Shown here: in pieces, positions 18,177-28,506 of the stretch | Layout of the letters: each line of letters opens with the position of its first letter | How positions within the stretch are numbered: the first letter of the stretch is position 1 | Assembly: GCA_964551975.1 (NCBI GenBank) | Contig: CAZKFI010000001.1 | Location: forward strand, 1-64,000 | From: REEB426 sp964551975 | GTDB lineage: Bacteria; Actinomycetota; Actinomycetes; S36-B12 | Direction of reading: 5' to 3' | Length of the DNA stretch: 64,000 nucleotides | Position numbers and translations under genes: made by a program | Notes under the pieces: model-generated | Seen by the model: the letters and a program-made list of their open reading frames with translations, nothing else | Database searches by the model: none | What the model was told of the DNA's origin: nothing

Positions 18177-20253
18177 GTCAGAATTGGCTGTGCCCAGCCC
18201 GTGCCAGGACGCTCAGTCTGCCAACCCGGCTGACCACCTCGGGCGTGGGGTTCGGCGATCCTGCTCCCGAACTCGTGTGGGTGCCGTGGCGGTGGTTGTT
18301 CTTGGACTCATCGCAACCGTGCTCCCCACCTCCAGCGCCCAAGCGGATGACGGCACCTGGCAGCCCAGCAATTGGACCGGGGTCGCCGCGGGCGCGCCCG
18401 TACCGGGCGTTGGCCTTGCGCCGGGGCCCGTGCCCAACCCGCCTGTGCCCTACCCGGCCATCGTCGATCTCGCCCCACGCTACGAGGGACAGGACTCCTG
18501 CGACAGTGCGCCCAAACCCGGGGCACAACGCCTAGCCGACCTCATCAAGGCCACCTATGGCGGTGACCAGACGGTCTGGATCCCACGGAACTGCGCGACT
18601 GGGGGACAGAGCGAGCACAAGGAAGGTCGGGCCGTCGACTGGATGGTCGATGTGCGAGATTCCGCGCAGCGAGCCAAAGCTGAGACCTTCCTCAACTGGC
18701 TACTCGGGCCTGACGCGGCCGGAGTGCCCTACGGCCACGCACTCCGCATGGGCGTGATGTACATCGGCTGGCACGATCGCATCTGGCGTTCCTATGACCT
18801 CGAACGAGGGTGGACTGAACTCAAGGGCTGCTTCAGCAAGCCGCAACCCAGCATGGACACCACCTGCCATCGCGACCACATTCATCTGTCATTGAGTTGG
18901 GATGGTGCTGCCGGATTAACCTCGTTCTGGGACGGCACACCGATCGATGCACCGCAGTGCGCGGGCGTACCCGCAAGCGGTTCCTCCGAGGAGGTAACCG
19001 CCGCCGGCGAGCGCATGAGCATTGCACCGGTTCGCGTATTGGACACTCGAGCAGGACTGGGGGTCACCGCGCGATGCAGGATCGGCGCAGCGGGGGGCAG
19101 CCGTGGACGTACGCGCGTGTTTGTTCCGGTCTCCGGAGTTGCGGGTCTACCTGGCAGCGGTGTCACCGCGGTCGCTGTGCGCGTTTCGGGCCTTGGCCCC
19201 AATGCACCCGGTGAGTTGCAGGTATGGACCCCCGGAAGAAGCAGCGCGCAGGTGGCGACCAGCCTGGCCATGAACGTCGATGCAGCAGGCGAACTCGCGG
19301 TGCCCGTCGGATCCGACGGCCGCATCGGCGTTTCCGTGACGCGCGGAGCCGCAGACGTCGTCCTTGAGGTCATCGGTTACTACACCGCGACGACACCTGG
19401 TTCCACACATGCCGCCGCAGTACCCGCTGCCGTGACGGCATCCCTGGGTCCGGCAACGGCCCCGACGACTCCAACAACGCCAACGGCTCCGAGCGTTCCA
19501 GTGGCACCGACTGTGCCCACTGTTCCCACGGTGCCCACTGTGCCAACTGTGCCAACGACACCGGGTTCCCTGCCCGAGGATCGTCTGATCGCCGTCGGCT
19601 CGATCGTGGGCTATGAGTCCACTGGTGACGGGCCGTTGCGGCCAGGTGAACAGCGTCAGGTTCCGGTCGCCGGACTACCCGCAGAGGCAACCTCGGCGGT
19701 CCTGTTCGTCACTGCGCGCAATGCCAATGGCCGTGGTGCCCTGCGATTGGGCACGACCGAGCAGGCGAAGCCACTGCGCTTTGCCTCCCGGGGCATGACA
19801 AAGAAGGTCATGGTTGTGCCGGTGCAGTCCGGTGTCATGGCCGTTCGCGCGGCCAAGCGTGCAGCCGTCTCGATGCGCGTGGAACTGTTGGGCTACGGCA
19901 CAGGTGCGACAACCGGGGAGTTCGTGGCACTGCCTGCGGCACGACTGTTCAAGGGCCGACTCACCGCTGGTCAGCCGGTCAGTGTCGGTGCAGCACGTAC
20001 GGCCGGCATCCCAGGCAAGAGGCGAGTCAAGGCAGTCGTCCTGCGGGTGCGAACCGCGAAGTCAACGGCGGATGGCACCGTTGCGGTGTACCCCACCGGG
20101 GGCAGTGCACCGGGAACGCGCTCCGCGCAGGTGCTTGCCGGTCAGCGCTATGCCAGCGTGGTCCTCGCCCAGTTGGGTGAGGATGGCACGCTCACCTTCA
20201 GCAGTGATGTTGATGCCAAGGTTGTGGCCACGGTCGTGGGCTATCTGCGCTGA
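18175..20253 (+). CDS. Secreted M15-like (VanY/ARB-07466-type) peptidase with beta-rich repeats
   Basis: A 692-aa secreted protein. The signal peptide (TRVGAVAVVVLGLIATVLP, cut near SSAQA) follows an unusually long N-region of about 33 residues. Residues about 95-250 form a zinc peptidase-like domain with SEHKEGRAVDW (His148, Asp155) and RDHIHLSLSW (His237), the M15 ligand pattern that suggests cell-wall peptide cleavage. Two beta-rich domains follow (APVRVLDTRAGLG and a second copy from about residue 470). They are joined by a PTVP-rich linker and end in a shared VGYL-type turn. The ATG overlaps the divergent PIG-L start; GTG 18190 is an alternative. Confidence 0.75.
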   Translation: MSELAVPSPCQDAQSANPADHLGRGVRRSCSRTRVGAVAVVVLGLIATVLPTSSAQADDGTWQPSNWTGVAAGAPVPGVGLAPGPVPNPPVPYPAIVDLAPRYEGQDSCDSAPKPGAQRLADLIKATYGGDQTVWIPRNCATGGQSEHKEGRAVDWMVDVRDSAQRAKAETFLNWLLGPDAAGVPYGHALRMGVMYIGWHDRIWRSYDLERGWTELKGCFSKPQPSMDTTCHRDHIHLSLSWDGAAGLTSFWDGTPIDAPQCAGVPASGSSEEVTAAGERMSIAPVRVLDTRAGLGVTARCRIGAAGGSRGRTRVFVPVSGVAGLPGSGVTAVAVRVSGLGPNAPGELQVWTPGRSSAQVATSLAMNVDAAGELAVPVGSDGRIGVSVTRGAADVVLEVIGYYTATTPGSTHAAAVPAAVTASLGPATAPTTPTTPTAPSVPVAPTVPTVPTVPTVPTVPTTPGSLPEDRLIAVGSIVGYESTGDGPLRPGEQRQVPVAGLPAEATSAVLFVTARNANGRGALRLGTTEQAKPLRFASRGMTKKVMVVPVQSGVMAVRAAKRAAVSMRVELLGYGTGATTGEFVALPAARLFKGRLTAGQPVSVGAARTAGIPGKRRVKAVVLRVRTAKSTADGTVAVYPTGGSAPGTRSAQVLAGQRYASVVLAQLGEDGTLTFSSDVDAKVVATVVGYLR
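19510..19554 (+). repeat. Five 9-bp tandem repeats encoding a Pro-Thr linker
   Basis: Five near-identical copies of ACTGTGCCC encode TVP units in the linker between the two beta-rich domains of the secreted peptidase. Such repeats tend to vary in copy number by slippage. Confidence 0.8.
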
Positions 20254-20265
20254 CGCACCTACGAT

Positions 20266-22488
20266 GTGGCGGTGAGTGCTGACGCAGTCGAACGACTCGT
20301 CGCCGATTTGAACCCTGCCCAGCGTGCCGCGGTCGAACATCGTGGTGGCCCACTGCTCATCATCGCCGGAGCAGGCTCGGGTAAGACACGGGTGTTGACT
20401 CGTCGCGTAGCGCATCTGCTCGCCACCGGCGATGCCCAACCGGGTGAAATCCTGGCCATCACCTTCACAAATAAGGCAGCTGGCGAGATGAAGGAGCGCG
20501 TCGCCGAACTCGTTGGCCAGCGAGCCCGTGTTATGTGGGTTTCCACCTTCCACAGTGCCTGCGTGCGCATCCTTCGCAGTGAAGCCGGTCGCCTAAACAT
20601 GAGTAGCTCATTCACCATCTACGACCAGGCTGATGCCGTCCGCTTGATGACCATGGTGATTCGTGATCTGGATCTGGATCCGAAGCGCTATCCACCGAAG
20701 TCGTTCCTGGCCCAGGTCTCGAACCTCAAGAACGAACTGATCGACGAGGACGCGTGGTCGGCAAAGGCAACCAATCACACCGAGCAGACGCTCGCTGAGG
20801 CCTACCGGGACTATCAACAGCGCCTACGCCGGGCCAATGCGATGGACTTCGACGACCTCATCATGGGTGCGGTGGCGGTGCTGCAGTTGTTCCCCGATGT
20901 TGCCGAGCACTACCGGCGCCGATTCCGACACGTGTTGGTCGATGAGTACCAGGACACCAATCACGCGCAGTACGTGTTGGTTCGCGAGCTCGTCGGGCCA
21001 GTCGACTCACAGCTCACGCCTGGTCAGTTGTGTGTGGTGGGGGACGCGGACCAGTCGATCTATGCATTCCGCGGGGCAACAATCCGCAATATCGAGGAAT
21101 TCGAGCGCGATTACCCCGACGCGACCACCGTCGTGCTCGAGCAGAACTACCGATCAACGCAGAACATTCTCACGGCGGCAAACTCGGTCATTTCCCGCAA
21201 TGCCGGTCGGCGCCCGAAGCGGCTTTGGACTCAGGCCGGCGAGGGTGCGCCGATCATCGGTTACGTTGCCCAGGACGAGCACGACGAGGCTGCCTTCATC
21301 GCTGACGAGATCGATGAGCTGACTGATGCCGGGACCTATCGTCGCGGTGATGTCGCGATCTTCTACCGAACCAATGCTCAGTCCCGCGCAGTGGAGGATG
21401 TCTTCATTCGATACGGGCTGCCATATCGAGTTGTTGGTGGCCTGCGGTTCTATGAGCGTCGCGAGATTCGCGACGCAATCGCGTACCTGCGTGCCATCGC
21501 GAATCCAGATGACGAGGTCTCCGTTCGTCGCATCCTCAATGTGCCCAAGCGGGGTATCGGTGATCGTGCCGAGGAACTCGTGCATTCCTTCGCGCAGCGT
21601 GAGCGCATTCCATTCCCCGCGGCATTGGAGCGTGTATCGGAGATTCCCCAGCTGGCTACGCGCTCGGCCGCAGCCATTGCGACGTTCACCGAGATGATGC
21701 GGGATCTGCGCACGCTGGTGGAGGCAGGCGCTGACCCCGGCACGGTGCTCACCGCCGCGCTGGAGGCGACGGGCTACCTCGCGGAGTTGCAGTCCTCTGA
21801 CGATCCCCAGGAACAGGGCAGGGCAGAGAACCTCGCCGAACTCCAGGCAGTGGCGACGGAATTCGCCGAGCAGCATCCGGACGGCACATTGCTGGAATTC
21901 CTCGAGCAGGTATCGCTGGTGGCCGATGCCGATGAGATCCCGGACCTCGATGACAGCGGCGGTGTGGTGACGCTCATGACCCTGCACACAGCAAAGGGTC
22001 TGGAATTCCCGGTGGTCTTCCTTACTGGCATGGAGGACGGGGTCTTCCCGCATATGCGCTCGCTCGGAGACCCACGCGAACTAGATGAGGAACGCCGCCT
22101 TGCTTATGTCGGTATCACCCGTGCGCGGGAGCGGCTCTACCTCTCACGCTCAGTTATGCGTGCGGCCTGGGGCGCGCCGTCATTTAACCCACCTTCACGA
22201 TTCCTGGAGGAACTTCCTGAGGACGTGATGGAGTGGCGCGGCGAGGAGGTTGCGTCACAGACCCGATCGGTCGCCAGTCGTGGTGAGGTGCGCATGGGAG
22301 GTCGCGTTATCGGTGATCAACCGGTGATCGCCCTGCAAGCGGGTGATCGCGTCACCCACGAGAAGTTTGGCCTTGGGACCGTGGTGGCTGTCGGCGGCGT
22401 CGGTGAGAAGGCTGATGCGACCATCGACTTTGGCTCTGCGGGTACCAAGAGATTGTTGCTGCGCTACGCGCCGGTGGAAAAACTCTGA
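20266..22488 (+). CDS. pcrA: ATP-dependent DNA helicase PcrA/UvrD
   Basis: A 740-aa superfamily 1A 3'-5' DNA helicase for repair and replication restart. Motifs in order: LNPAQRAAVEH (Q motif), AGAGSGKT (Walker A, residue about 36), TFTNKAAGEM (Ia), VDEYQDTNHAQY (II), VVGDADQSIYAFRGA (III), VLEQNYRS (IV), LMTLHTAKGLEFPVVF (V) and YVGITRARERLYL (VI). The C-terminal tail with VTHEKFGLGTV is the PcrA-type RNA polymerase-interacting region. The start is GTG (20266 or 20272). In M. tuberculosis the homologue uvrD1 (Rv0949) is two genes from sucC; here about 19.7 kb separates them. Confidence 0.97.
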   Translation: MAVSADAVERLVADLNPAQRAAVEHRGGPLLIIAGAGSGKTRVLTRRVAHLLATGDAQPGEILAITFTNKAAGEMKERVAELVGQRARVMWVSTFHSACVRILRSEAGRLNMSSSFTIYDQADAVRLMTMVIRDLDLDPKRYPPKSFLAQVSNLKNELIDEDAWSAKATNHTEQTLAEAYRDYQQRLRRANAMDFDDLIMGAVAVLQLFPDVAEHYRRRFRHVLVDEYQDTNHAQYVLVRELVGPVDSQLTPGQLCVVGDADQSIYAFRGATIRNIEEFERDYPDATTVVLEQNYRSTQNILTAANSVISRNAGRRPKRLWTQAGEGAPIIGYVAQDEHDEAAFIADEIDELTDAGTYRRGDVAIFYRTNAQSRAVEDVFIRYGLPYRVVGGLRFYERREIRDAIAYLRAIANPDDEVSVRRILNVPKRGIGDRAEELVHSFAQRERIPFPAALERVSEIPQLATRSAAAIATFTEMMRDLRTLVEAGADPGTVLTAALEATGYLAELQSSDDPQEQGRAENLAELQAVATEFAEQHPDGTLLEFLEQVSLVADADEIPDLDDSGGVVTLMTLHTAKGLEFPVVFLTGMEDGVFPHMRSLGDPRELDEERRLAYVGITRARERLYLSRSVMRAAWGAPSFNPPSRFLEELPEDVMEWRGEEVASQTRSVASRGEVRMGGRVIGDQPVIALQAGDRVTHEKFGLGTVVAVGGVGEKADATIDFGSAGTKRLLLRYAPVEKL

Positions 22489-22529
22489 GAACATCTCAGC
22501 CAGCAGGGCGCCAATTAAGGAATTCCGAT

Positions 22530-23339
22530 CTAGCCGCTCATGAAGCGGCCACCGTTGACATCGAGCACCACACCGGTGATGTACGACGCTTCCTGGCTAG
22601 CAAGGAAGAGCACCGGGTCCACGCATTCGCGCAGATCGGGCATGCGCCCCAACGGAATACCTTCGATGACGCTGCGCCGGTCGGGTTCACTCATTGCGTC
22701 GAACATGCCCGTGAGTCGTCCAGTGAGAAACAGCCCGGGTGCGATGGCATTGACTCGGATGCCGTCCGGGCCAACCTCACGAGCTAGGCGACGGGTAAGC
22801 CCGAGGATCCCTGCCTTCGCCGCCGCGTATGGAACGCCGGTGACCGGACTGGTACTGCGGCCTCCGATCGAAGAGAACGTCACGATGGAACCGCCGCCCA
22901 CCACGCGCATGTGCGGGATCACTGCCTGCGCACAGTAGAACGTGCCCTTCAAATTGACGTCGATCACCAGATCCAGTGCAGACTCGTCGATTTCCGCAAG
23001 ATCGCGCGGGGTACCCAGGCTCCCACCTGCAGCGGCGACCAAGATGTCGATGCGACCCAGTTGGTCAACGGCCTCCTGCATTGCCGCTGCAATCTGCTCC
23101 GACTCGCGCACGTCGACGACACTGCCGATGACCCGACGCGATGAGCCGTCTGCGGCCGGGGTCAGGGCCTGGACCGCTGCAGTCACCGCGTCGGCATTGG
23201 CGTCGAGGACCTGCACGGCCGCGCCCTCGTCGAGGAATGCGGCGCTGATGGCCTGGCCGAGTCCACCAGCGCCCCCGGTAATGACCGCGACCCGGCCGGC
23301 AAAGCGGCCTCTGCTCTGCCCTGCTGTCTGCTCGCCCAT
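22530..23339 (-). CDS. SDR family oxidoreductase
   Basis: A 269-aa classical short-chain dehydrogenase. The cofactor motif is [11 protein letters not shown] (residue about 21), the NNAG-equivalent is VAAAGGS, and the catalytic Ser and Tyr/Lys are in FSSIGGRS and PYAAAKAG. It ends [12 protein letters not shown]. It is divergent from the fused monooxygenase gene (113-bp intergenic). BadH-type and similar alicyclic-CoA dehydrogenases belong to this family, so reduction or oxidation of a ring hydroxyl in the same pathway is plausible but not shown by sequence. Confidence 0.9.
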   Translation of the reverse strand: MGEQTAGQSRGRFAGRVAVITGGAGGLGQAISAAFLDEGAAVQVLDANADAVTAAVQALTPAADGSSRRVIGSVVDVRESEQIAAAMQEAVDQLGRIDILVAAAGGSLGTPRDLAEIDESALDLVIDVNLKGTFYCAQAVIPHMRVVGGGSIVTFSSIGGRSTSPVTGVPYAAAKAGILGLTRRLAREVGPDGIRVNAIAPGLFLTGRLTGMFDAMSEPDRRSVIEGIPLGRMPDLRECVDPVLFLASQEASYITGVVLDVNGGRFMSG

Positions 23340-23452
23340 GGATCCTCCAGTTTCCCGACCAACCTGACGGGTATGTCGTACTATTTGCGAAAGTCAAATT
23401 ACCGCAAGAGCCACGGGATCAGCTAGCCGCCCGTTGGCGGAGGAGGAGCACC

Positions 23453-25810
23453 ATGAGGATCGCGGTCATCGGCGGTGGGCCAGGGGGTCTGTACTTCGCC
23501 ACACTCGTGCGCCAACTGGACCCGTCTGTGCAGGTTGATATTTGGGAACGTAACGCACCCGATGACACCTTCGGCTTCGGTGTGGTGTTTAGCGATCAGA
23601 CTTTGGCTGGCATCAAAGCATCCGACCCTGGCGTATTCGCCGCGATGAGCAAGTCCTTTGCGTACTGGGACGACATTGACATCACCTTCCGCGACACGGT
23701 TTTTACGATCGGCGGCAATGGGTTCGCTGCGATGAGCCGCAAGCAGTTGCTCAAGGTGCTGCAGGACCGTGCGGCTGAGTACGGCCTTTCGGTGCAGTAT
23801 CGGACGGAGGCGCCCGATGTCGGGCAACTCATGGCGGACTATGACCTCGTCATCGCTAGCGACGGCATCAACAGTGCGATCCGTGAACGCTTCGCCGAAA
23901 ACTTTGGCACCACTGTTGATCCACGCCTCTGCAAGTTCATGTGGCTGGGTACTGACACCGTGTACGAGGCGTTCGAGTTCTTTGTGGTGCATACCCAGTG
24001 GGGCACCATGCAGGTGCACGCATATCCAATGGACGACAAGCTCTCCACCTTCATCGTAGAAATGCACGAGGACGTCTGGCGGCGCGCCGGATTCGATGCG
24101 GTAGATGCAGCCAGTTTGCCCCCCGGCGTCAGCGACATGGAGAGCATTGAGCGATTGAAGGTTATCTTCGCCGATGCCTTGCAGGGCGGCACTCTGCTGG
24201 CCAACAACAGCAAGTGGGTGAGTTTTCGGACCATTCGAAATCGCTCCTTGGTCTACCAGAACCTCGTGCTGCTCGGTGATGCCGCGCATACCGCGCACTT
24301 CTCCATCGGATCGGGTACCAAGTTGGCCATGGAGGATTCCCTCGCCCTGGCTGCCTGCCTGTTCGAGCAGCCGACGATCGACGCCGCCCTGAAGGCATAT
24401 GACGAGGAGCGGCTGCCGGTCATCAAGAGCACGCAGCGAGCTGCCCAAGCAAGCCTGGAGTGGTTCGAGGAACTCGACCAGTACCAGAGCCAGGACCCCA
24501 TTCAATTCACTTTCAATCTGATGACGCGCAGTCGCCGCATCACATACGACAACTTGAAGCAGCGCGATCCCGAGTTCGTCCGGCAGTTGGATGAATGGTT
24601 CCTGGCCGATCAGGTTCAGCGCGGTCGCGTACCAGCCGGAACTGCATCTGCGCCCCCGATGTTCCTGCCGTTCACCATGCGTGGGCTAACTCTGCCCAAC
24701 CGGGTGGTTGTTTCGGCGATGGATATGTACTCGGCAGTGGATGGTTTGCCGGCTGACTTCCACAAGGTGCACCTTGGTGCTCGAGCGCTTGGTGGCGCTG
24801 GTTTGGTGATGACCGAGATGGTGTGCACTTCGCCAGAGGGCCGCATCACTCCCGGCTGCACCGGCCTGTGGAGCGATGAGCAGCAGCAGGCCTGGAAGTC
24901 AATCGTCGACTTTGTGCACACCACGCCGGCGAAGATCGGTGTTCAGTTGGGTCACTCTGGCCGCAAGGGCTCGACCAAGCTCATGTGGGAGGGCATCGAC
25001 CAGCCCCTCGACTCTGGTAACTGGCCGCTGATCGGTCCGTCCGCACTGCCATACCTTCAGGTCAGCCAGGTTCCTCGGGAGATGACACGCGCCGACATGG
25101 ACGCCGTCAAGGAGGAGTTCGTCGCGGCAACCCGGCGAGCAGCGGCAGCCGGTTTCGATCTGCTCGAGTTGCACTGCGCCCATGGTTATCTGCTCTCGAG
25201 CTTCCTGACCCCGGTGAGCAACAAGCGAACGGATGAATACGGCGGCTCGGTCGCCAATCGTCTGCGCTTTCCGCTGGAGGTCTTCGACGCAGTGCGTGCG
25301 GAATGGCCGGCAGATCGGCCGATGAGCGTGCGCATCTCGGCGTCAGACTGGGTCGACGACGGGCTCAGCGTCGAGGATTCAGTGGCCATCGCGCAGGCGT
25401 TTACTGAGCACGGCGCGGATCTCATCGACGTCTCAACAGGTCAAACCACGCCGGCAGCGAAGCCAGACTACGGCCGCTCTTATCAAACGCCGTATGCCGA
25501 TCGGATCCGCAATCGCGTTGGTGTTGCCACGATGGCGGTTGGGTCGATCAGCAGTGCGGATGACGTGAACACCATCATCGCGGCCGGACGCGCAGACCTA
25601 TGCGCCCTTGGCCGTCCGCACCTGTTCGATCCAGCGTGGACCCTGCACGCTGCTGCGGACCAAGAAGTTTCGGTGCCGTGGCCGGTGCAGTACCGCGCCG
25701 GTCGACGCAAGCCACCTGCGGGCCGGGCCGAGGATCCAAAGCCACGGCTTGAACTGGTGCTGCCGAGCCAGAACCAGGAACGCCCGAGCCGCTGGCGCCC
25801 GGGTCGTTGA
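23453..25810 (+). CDS. Fused FAD monooxygenase/old-yellow-enzyme acting on aryl-CoA (aminobenzoyl-CoA monooxygenase/reductase or salicylyl-CoA 5-hydroxylase type)
   Basis: A 785-aa fusion. Residues 1 to about 390 form a class A FAD monooxygenase ([34 protein letters not shown]). Residues about 400-770 form an FMN-binding old-yellow-enzyme barrel ([46 protein letters not shown]). This exact order occurs in 2-aminobenzoyl-CoA monooxygenase/reductase of Azoarcus evansii, which hydroxylates C5 and then reduces the ring, and in salicylyl-CoA 5-hydroxylase. The neighbours (RidA, MenB/BadI-type hydrolase, thiolase, CoA ligases) favour the ring-reducing reaction over gentisate formation; no gentisate dioxygenase is present. 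A good ribosome site (GGAGGAG) precedes ATG 23453. Confidence 0.88.
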   Translation: MRIAVIGGGPGGLYFATLVRQLDPSVQVDIWERNAPDDTFGFGVVFSDQTLAGIKASDPGVFAAMSKSFAYWDDIDITFRDTVFTIGGNGFAAMSRKQLLKVLQDRAAEYGLSVQYRTEAPDVGQLMADYDLVIASDGINSAIRERFAENFGTTVDPRLCKFMWLGTDTVYEAFEFFVVHTQWGTMQVHAYPMDDKLSTFIVEMHEDVWRRAGFDAVDAASLPPGVSDMESIERLKVIFADALQGGTLLANNSKWVSFRTIRNRSLVYQNLVLLGDAAHTAHFSIGSGTKLAMEDSLALAACLFEQPTIDAALKAYDEERLPVIKSTQRAAQASLEWFEELDQYQSQDPIQFTFNLMTRSRRITYDNLKQRDPEFVRQLDEWFLADQVQRGRVPAGTASAPPMFLPFTMRGLTLPNRVVVSAMDMYSAVDGLPADFHKVHLGARALGGAGLVMTEMVCTSPEGRITPGCTGLWSDEQQQAWKSIVDFVHTTPAKIGVQLGHSGRKGSTKLMWEGIDQPLDSGNWPLIGPSALPYLQVSQVPREMTRADMDAVKEEFVAATRRAAAAGFDLLELHCAHGYLLSSFLTPVSNKRTDEYGGSVANRLRFPLEVFDAVRAEWPADRPMSVRISASDWVDDGLSVEDSVAIAQAFTEHGADLIDVSTGQTTPAAKPDYGRSYQTPYADRIRNRVGVATMAVGSISSADDVNTIIAAGRADLCALGRPHLFDPAWTLHAAADQEVSVPWPVQYRAGRRKPPAGRAEDPKPRLELVLPSQNQERPSRWRPGR

Positions 25811-25956
25811 TGAGGCGCGTGGCCAACCAGCCGTGGTTCTGCGGATTGTCGTAACCCGCGCACCTGGACTCCGCTAGCGTCCTGCACACGGCTCAACCTG
25901 CACCCAAGAAGATCCAAAACGGGAGTGTTCCCACAGATGAAGTGAAAGGACAGCAC

Positions 25957-26730
25957 ATGGCAGATCTCTCCGCCCTGGCAGCTGGGCTGGTCGACGGCTC
26001 AGTCGAGGTCATCGACCTCACATCGCCTCTGCATTCGGGCACCCCGATTCTGGGCCTTCCCCCGGAGATGGGTCAGACAGCACCCTTCGAATTGGAGCTC
26101 ATCAGCCGGTACGACGAGAAGGGGCCAGCCTGGTACTGGAACAACTTCCACACCGGCGAGCACACCGGCACCCACTTCGACGCCCCGATTCACTGGGTGA
26201 CGGGCAAGGATCTCGACGACGTGAGCCAGGTTCCGGCGCAGCGCCTCGTCGGCCCGGCCGTTGTCATCGACAAGACCGCCGAGGTGGCACAGAACCCTGA
26301 TTTCTGCCTCGATGTGACAGACATCAAGGCATGGGAAGCGCAGAACGGCGCCATGCCGAAGCACGCCTGGGTGCTCTACCGCACGGGGTGGTCGAAGTTC
26401 GGCGATGATCCGGCGGCATTCGCCAACGCCGATGCCAACGGTCCGCACACTCCGGGCATGACCCCGGCGGCGGCGAAGTACCTGGCGGAGGAGACCGACA
26501 TTCTCGGTATGGGCGTGGAGACGGTCGGCACCGACGCTGGCGGTGCCTTTGCGTTTGATCCGCCGTTCCCCTGCCACACGCTGTTCCTCGGCGCCAACAA
26601 GTACGGCCTCACGCAGCTACGCAACCTCAATCGCCTGCCCATCACCGGGGCAGTCGTAGTTGCTGCACCGCTGCCGATCGTCAACGGATCGGGCAGCCCC
26701 TGCCGGGTGTTGGCGTTTGTAGCCAAGTAG
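25957..26730 (+). CDS. Cyclase family metal-dependent hydrolase (kynurenine formamidase/isatin hydrolase type)
   Basis: A 257-aa protein with the family metal site HTGTHFDAPIHW (residues about 68-79), as in KynB kynurenine formamidase and isatin hydrolase. These enzymes hydrolyse amides or lactams, and both can lead to anthranilate. That would fit the adjacent candidate 2-aminobenzoyl-CoA oxygenase, but the specificity cannot be read from sequence. ATG 25957 has AAAGGA 6 bp upstream; a GTG at 25942 is an unlikely alternative. A 146-bp spacer after the monooxygenase gene may hold its own promoter, and a strong terminator follows. Confidence 0.85.
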   Translation: MADLSALAAGLVDGSVEVIDLTSPLHSGTPILGLPPEMGQTAPFELELISRYDEKGPAWYWNNFHTGEHTGTHFDAPIHWVTGKDLDDVSQVPAQRLVGPAVVIDKTAEVAQNPDFCLDVTDIKAWEAQNGAMPKHAWVLYRTGWSKFGDDPAAFANADANGPHTPGMTPAAAKYLAEETDILGMGVETVGTDAGGAFAFDPPFPCHTLFLGANKYGLTQLRNLNRLPITGAVVVAAPLPIVNGSGSPCRVLAFVAK

Positions 26731-26738
26731 ACGACGAG

Positions 26739-26780
26739 ACTGGGGCGTGGCGAGCGATCGCTGCGCCCCAGTTTTCTTTG
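26739..26780 (+). terminator. Intrinsic terminator after the cyclase gene
   Basis: A 9-bp stem (ACTGGGGCG with CGCCCCAGT) is followed by TTTTCTTT on the plus strand, 8 bp past the cyclase stop. It separates that gene from the convergent flavoprotein gene and is the best classical terminator in the window. Confidence 0.88.
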
Positions 26781-26792
26781 CCGCCTGCGGCG

Positions 26793-28506
26793 CTACTTCA
26801 CCTTCGCAGCGACCATGGCACCACTACCACCACCCACACCACCGCCCGGCCAGGTACCAGCACCGCAGAGGTAGAGATCGCGAACGGGCGCCCGATGGCG
26901 ACCCCAACCGGGGACTGGGCGCAGGAAGAAGAACTGGGCCGGGTGGTGACTTCCACCCAGTGAGTCGCCCAGGACCAGATTGACGTTTGCGCGTTCCAGG
27001 TCAGTGGGGGTCAGGACCTTTCGACCCAGTACGCGCTTGCCGAGCCCCGGGGCGTACTCCTCGATCTTCGCCATGACCTGATCGGCGTAGGGCTCGCCGA
27101 CCTCATCCCAGCTGCGCCCGTCAGCAAGGTGCAGGGGCAGCATGCGAACCTGCACCCACAGCACGTGCTGCGCCCCTCCCCCGCCGATCACCTGCGCACG
27201 CCGGCGACAAAGGTGCGGCCAATTGATCCCCCCCACGCCTCGCGGACCTTGCCGGGGCGAAAATGCGGAATTACGACCGCAAACGGAGGCTAACGGGAAA
27301 GACCCGTGCCTCANNNNNNNNNNCCCACAGCACGTGCTTTCCCTCAGGAGCACGACTTGGATCGCTGACCGTGGGCTGACCCACCACCAAGGTCGGTGAC
27401 TTGGGCAGCTCACCTGCTGCTGCCTCGGTGTAGGTGCGCGCCATGTCGTCCAGCCAAGGTCCGATGTGCACGTAGTTGTAGGTGGACGCATCACCTGCGG
27501 TCCACGGCGGCAACCCATCAAGCGCACAGTGAATCATCATCGTGCCCAGACCCGGTCGGAACTTCCGCGCTCGCTGCACGACCGGCTGAGTGCGAATCTG
27601 TTCGGGCATCAGGTCGGGCATCAATCGTGGATTGACATTGGAGATCACCGCTCTGCGCGCACGTATCTGCGAACCATCAGCCAACTGCACCCCGGTTGCT
27701 CGACCGCCTTCCACGAGGAACTGGTTGACCCGCTGACCGCAGACCACCGTGCCACCATTCGCCTCGATCGTGCCGACCAGCGCATCGATAAGGCCTGCCG
27801 CACCGCCCTGGCCGATCACCATGCCGAAGAGCTGACCCCCGATGGTCTCCAGGAATGAGAACAGGGCGCCGCCGGAGATATCCGGAGCGAAATCCAGATG
27901 CATTCCCCACGATGCCGTCAGTGCTCGAGTCTTGGGTGAGGTGAAATGTTCTTCGGTGAAGGCGCGCGTGCTTTGCAGAGCCAGACGGATCATCTCGTAC
28001 ACACCGTCCATGCCCAGTGCGCGTCGTGCCTTCATCAGCGTGCGCACCGCCGACCAAGAGGGCAGGTCGGATCCCAGGATGCCGATGAGGTAGGGCGCCC
28101 AACTGCCGAGTTGCTCGGTGAGCCCCTGCCAGGCCGCCACGTCCTCGGGTGCCACTGCTGCCAGGTTGGCGATGGTGCGTTCAACATCAGCCTCGACACC
28201 GAGCATCGTCCCGTCTGGAAATACCGAGCAGAACGGTTTCGCCGAGGGGACCAACGAAAACCCGTGTCGGGCCAGGGTCTGGCCCAGTGCAGCGTTCACC
28301 GGCCCGCCGGCGAATAGCCCGAGGTTCATGGCGAAGAGATCGTGGCGGAATCCGGGCAGCGTCACCTCCGCGGTGCGCACCGCACCCCCCGGCTCCGGTT
28401 GCTCCTCGACGACGATCACGGATCGACCTTTGGTGGCGAGGAGTGCGGCGGCGGATAACCCATTGATGCCCGCCCCCACCACCACGATGTCGGCTGCCTG
28501 GCGCAT
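26793..28506 (-). CDS. Phytoene-dehydrogenase-like FAD oxidoreductase (split by an assembly artefact)
   Basis: A flavoprotein of the phytoene desaturase/PYROXD2-like group. The N-terminal FAD motif is VVVGAGINGLSAAALLA, followed by EEQPEPGGAVRT; the C-terminal FAD motif is DLYLCGAGTWPGGGV. As assembled, the frame breaks at 27323 after GKHVLW and resumes at 27169 with HVLWVQVRML. A 15-bp direct repeat (27155-27169 and 27324-27338) flanks the break; deleting 27170-27338 gives one uninterrupted frame of 514 aa. The gene is therefore very probably intact in the organism. The substrate is unknown. It is divergent from a paralogue at 28641. Confidence 0.85.
27170..27323. other. Assembly artefact: spurious sequence plus 10-N gap
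   Basis: About 144 bp (27170-27313) that fit neither flank, followed by 10 Ns (27314-27323), lie between two copies of CCCACAGCACGTGCT. The two copies are the overlapping ends of one gene. The intervening bases look like a low-quality or chimeric contig end; they have no recognisable coding content. Confidence 0.8.

Noticed and set aside
19510..19554. CRISPR-like repeat
   Set aside because: Direct 9-bp in-frame coding repeats without spacers; a Pro-Thr linker.
27170..27313. Possible mobile insertion inside the flavoprotein gene
   Set aside because: No terminal inverted repeats or transposase; adjacent Ns and the 15-bp overlapping ends show a failed contig join instead.
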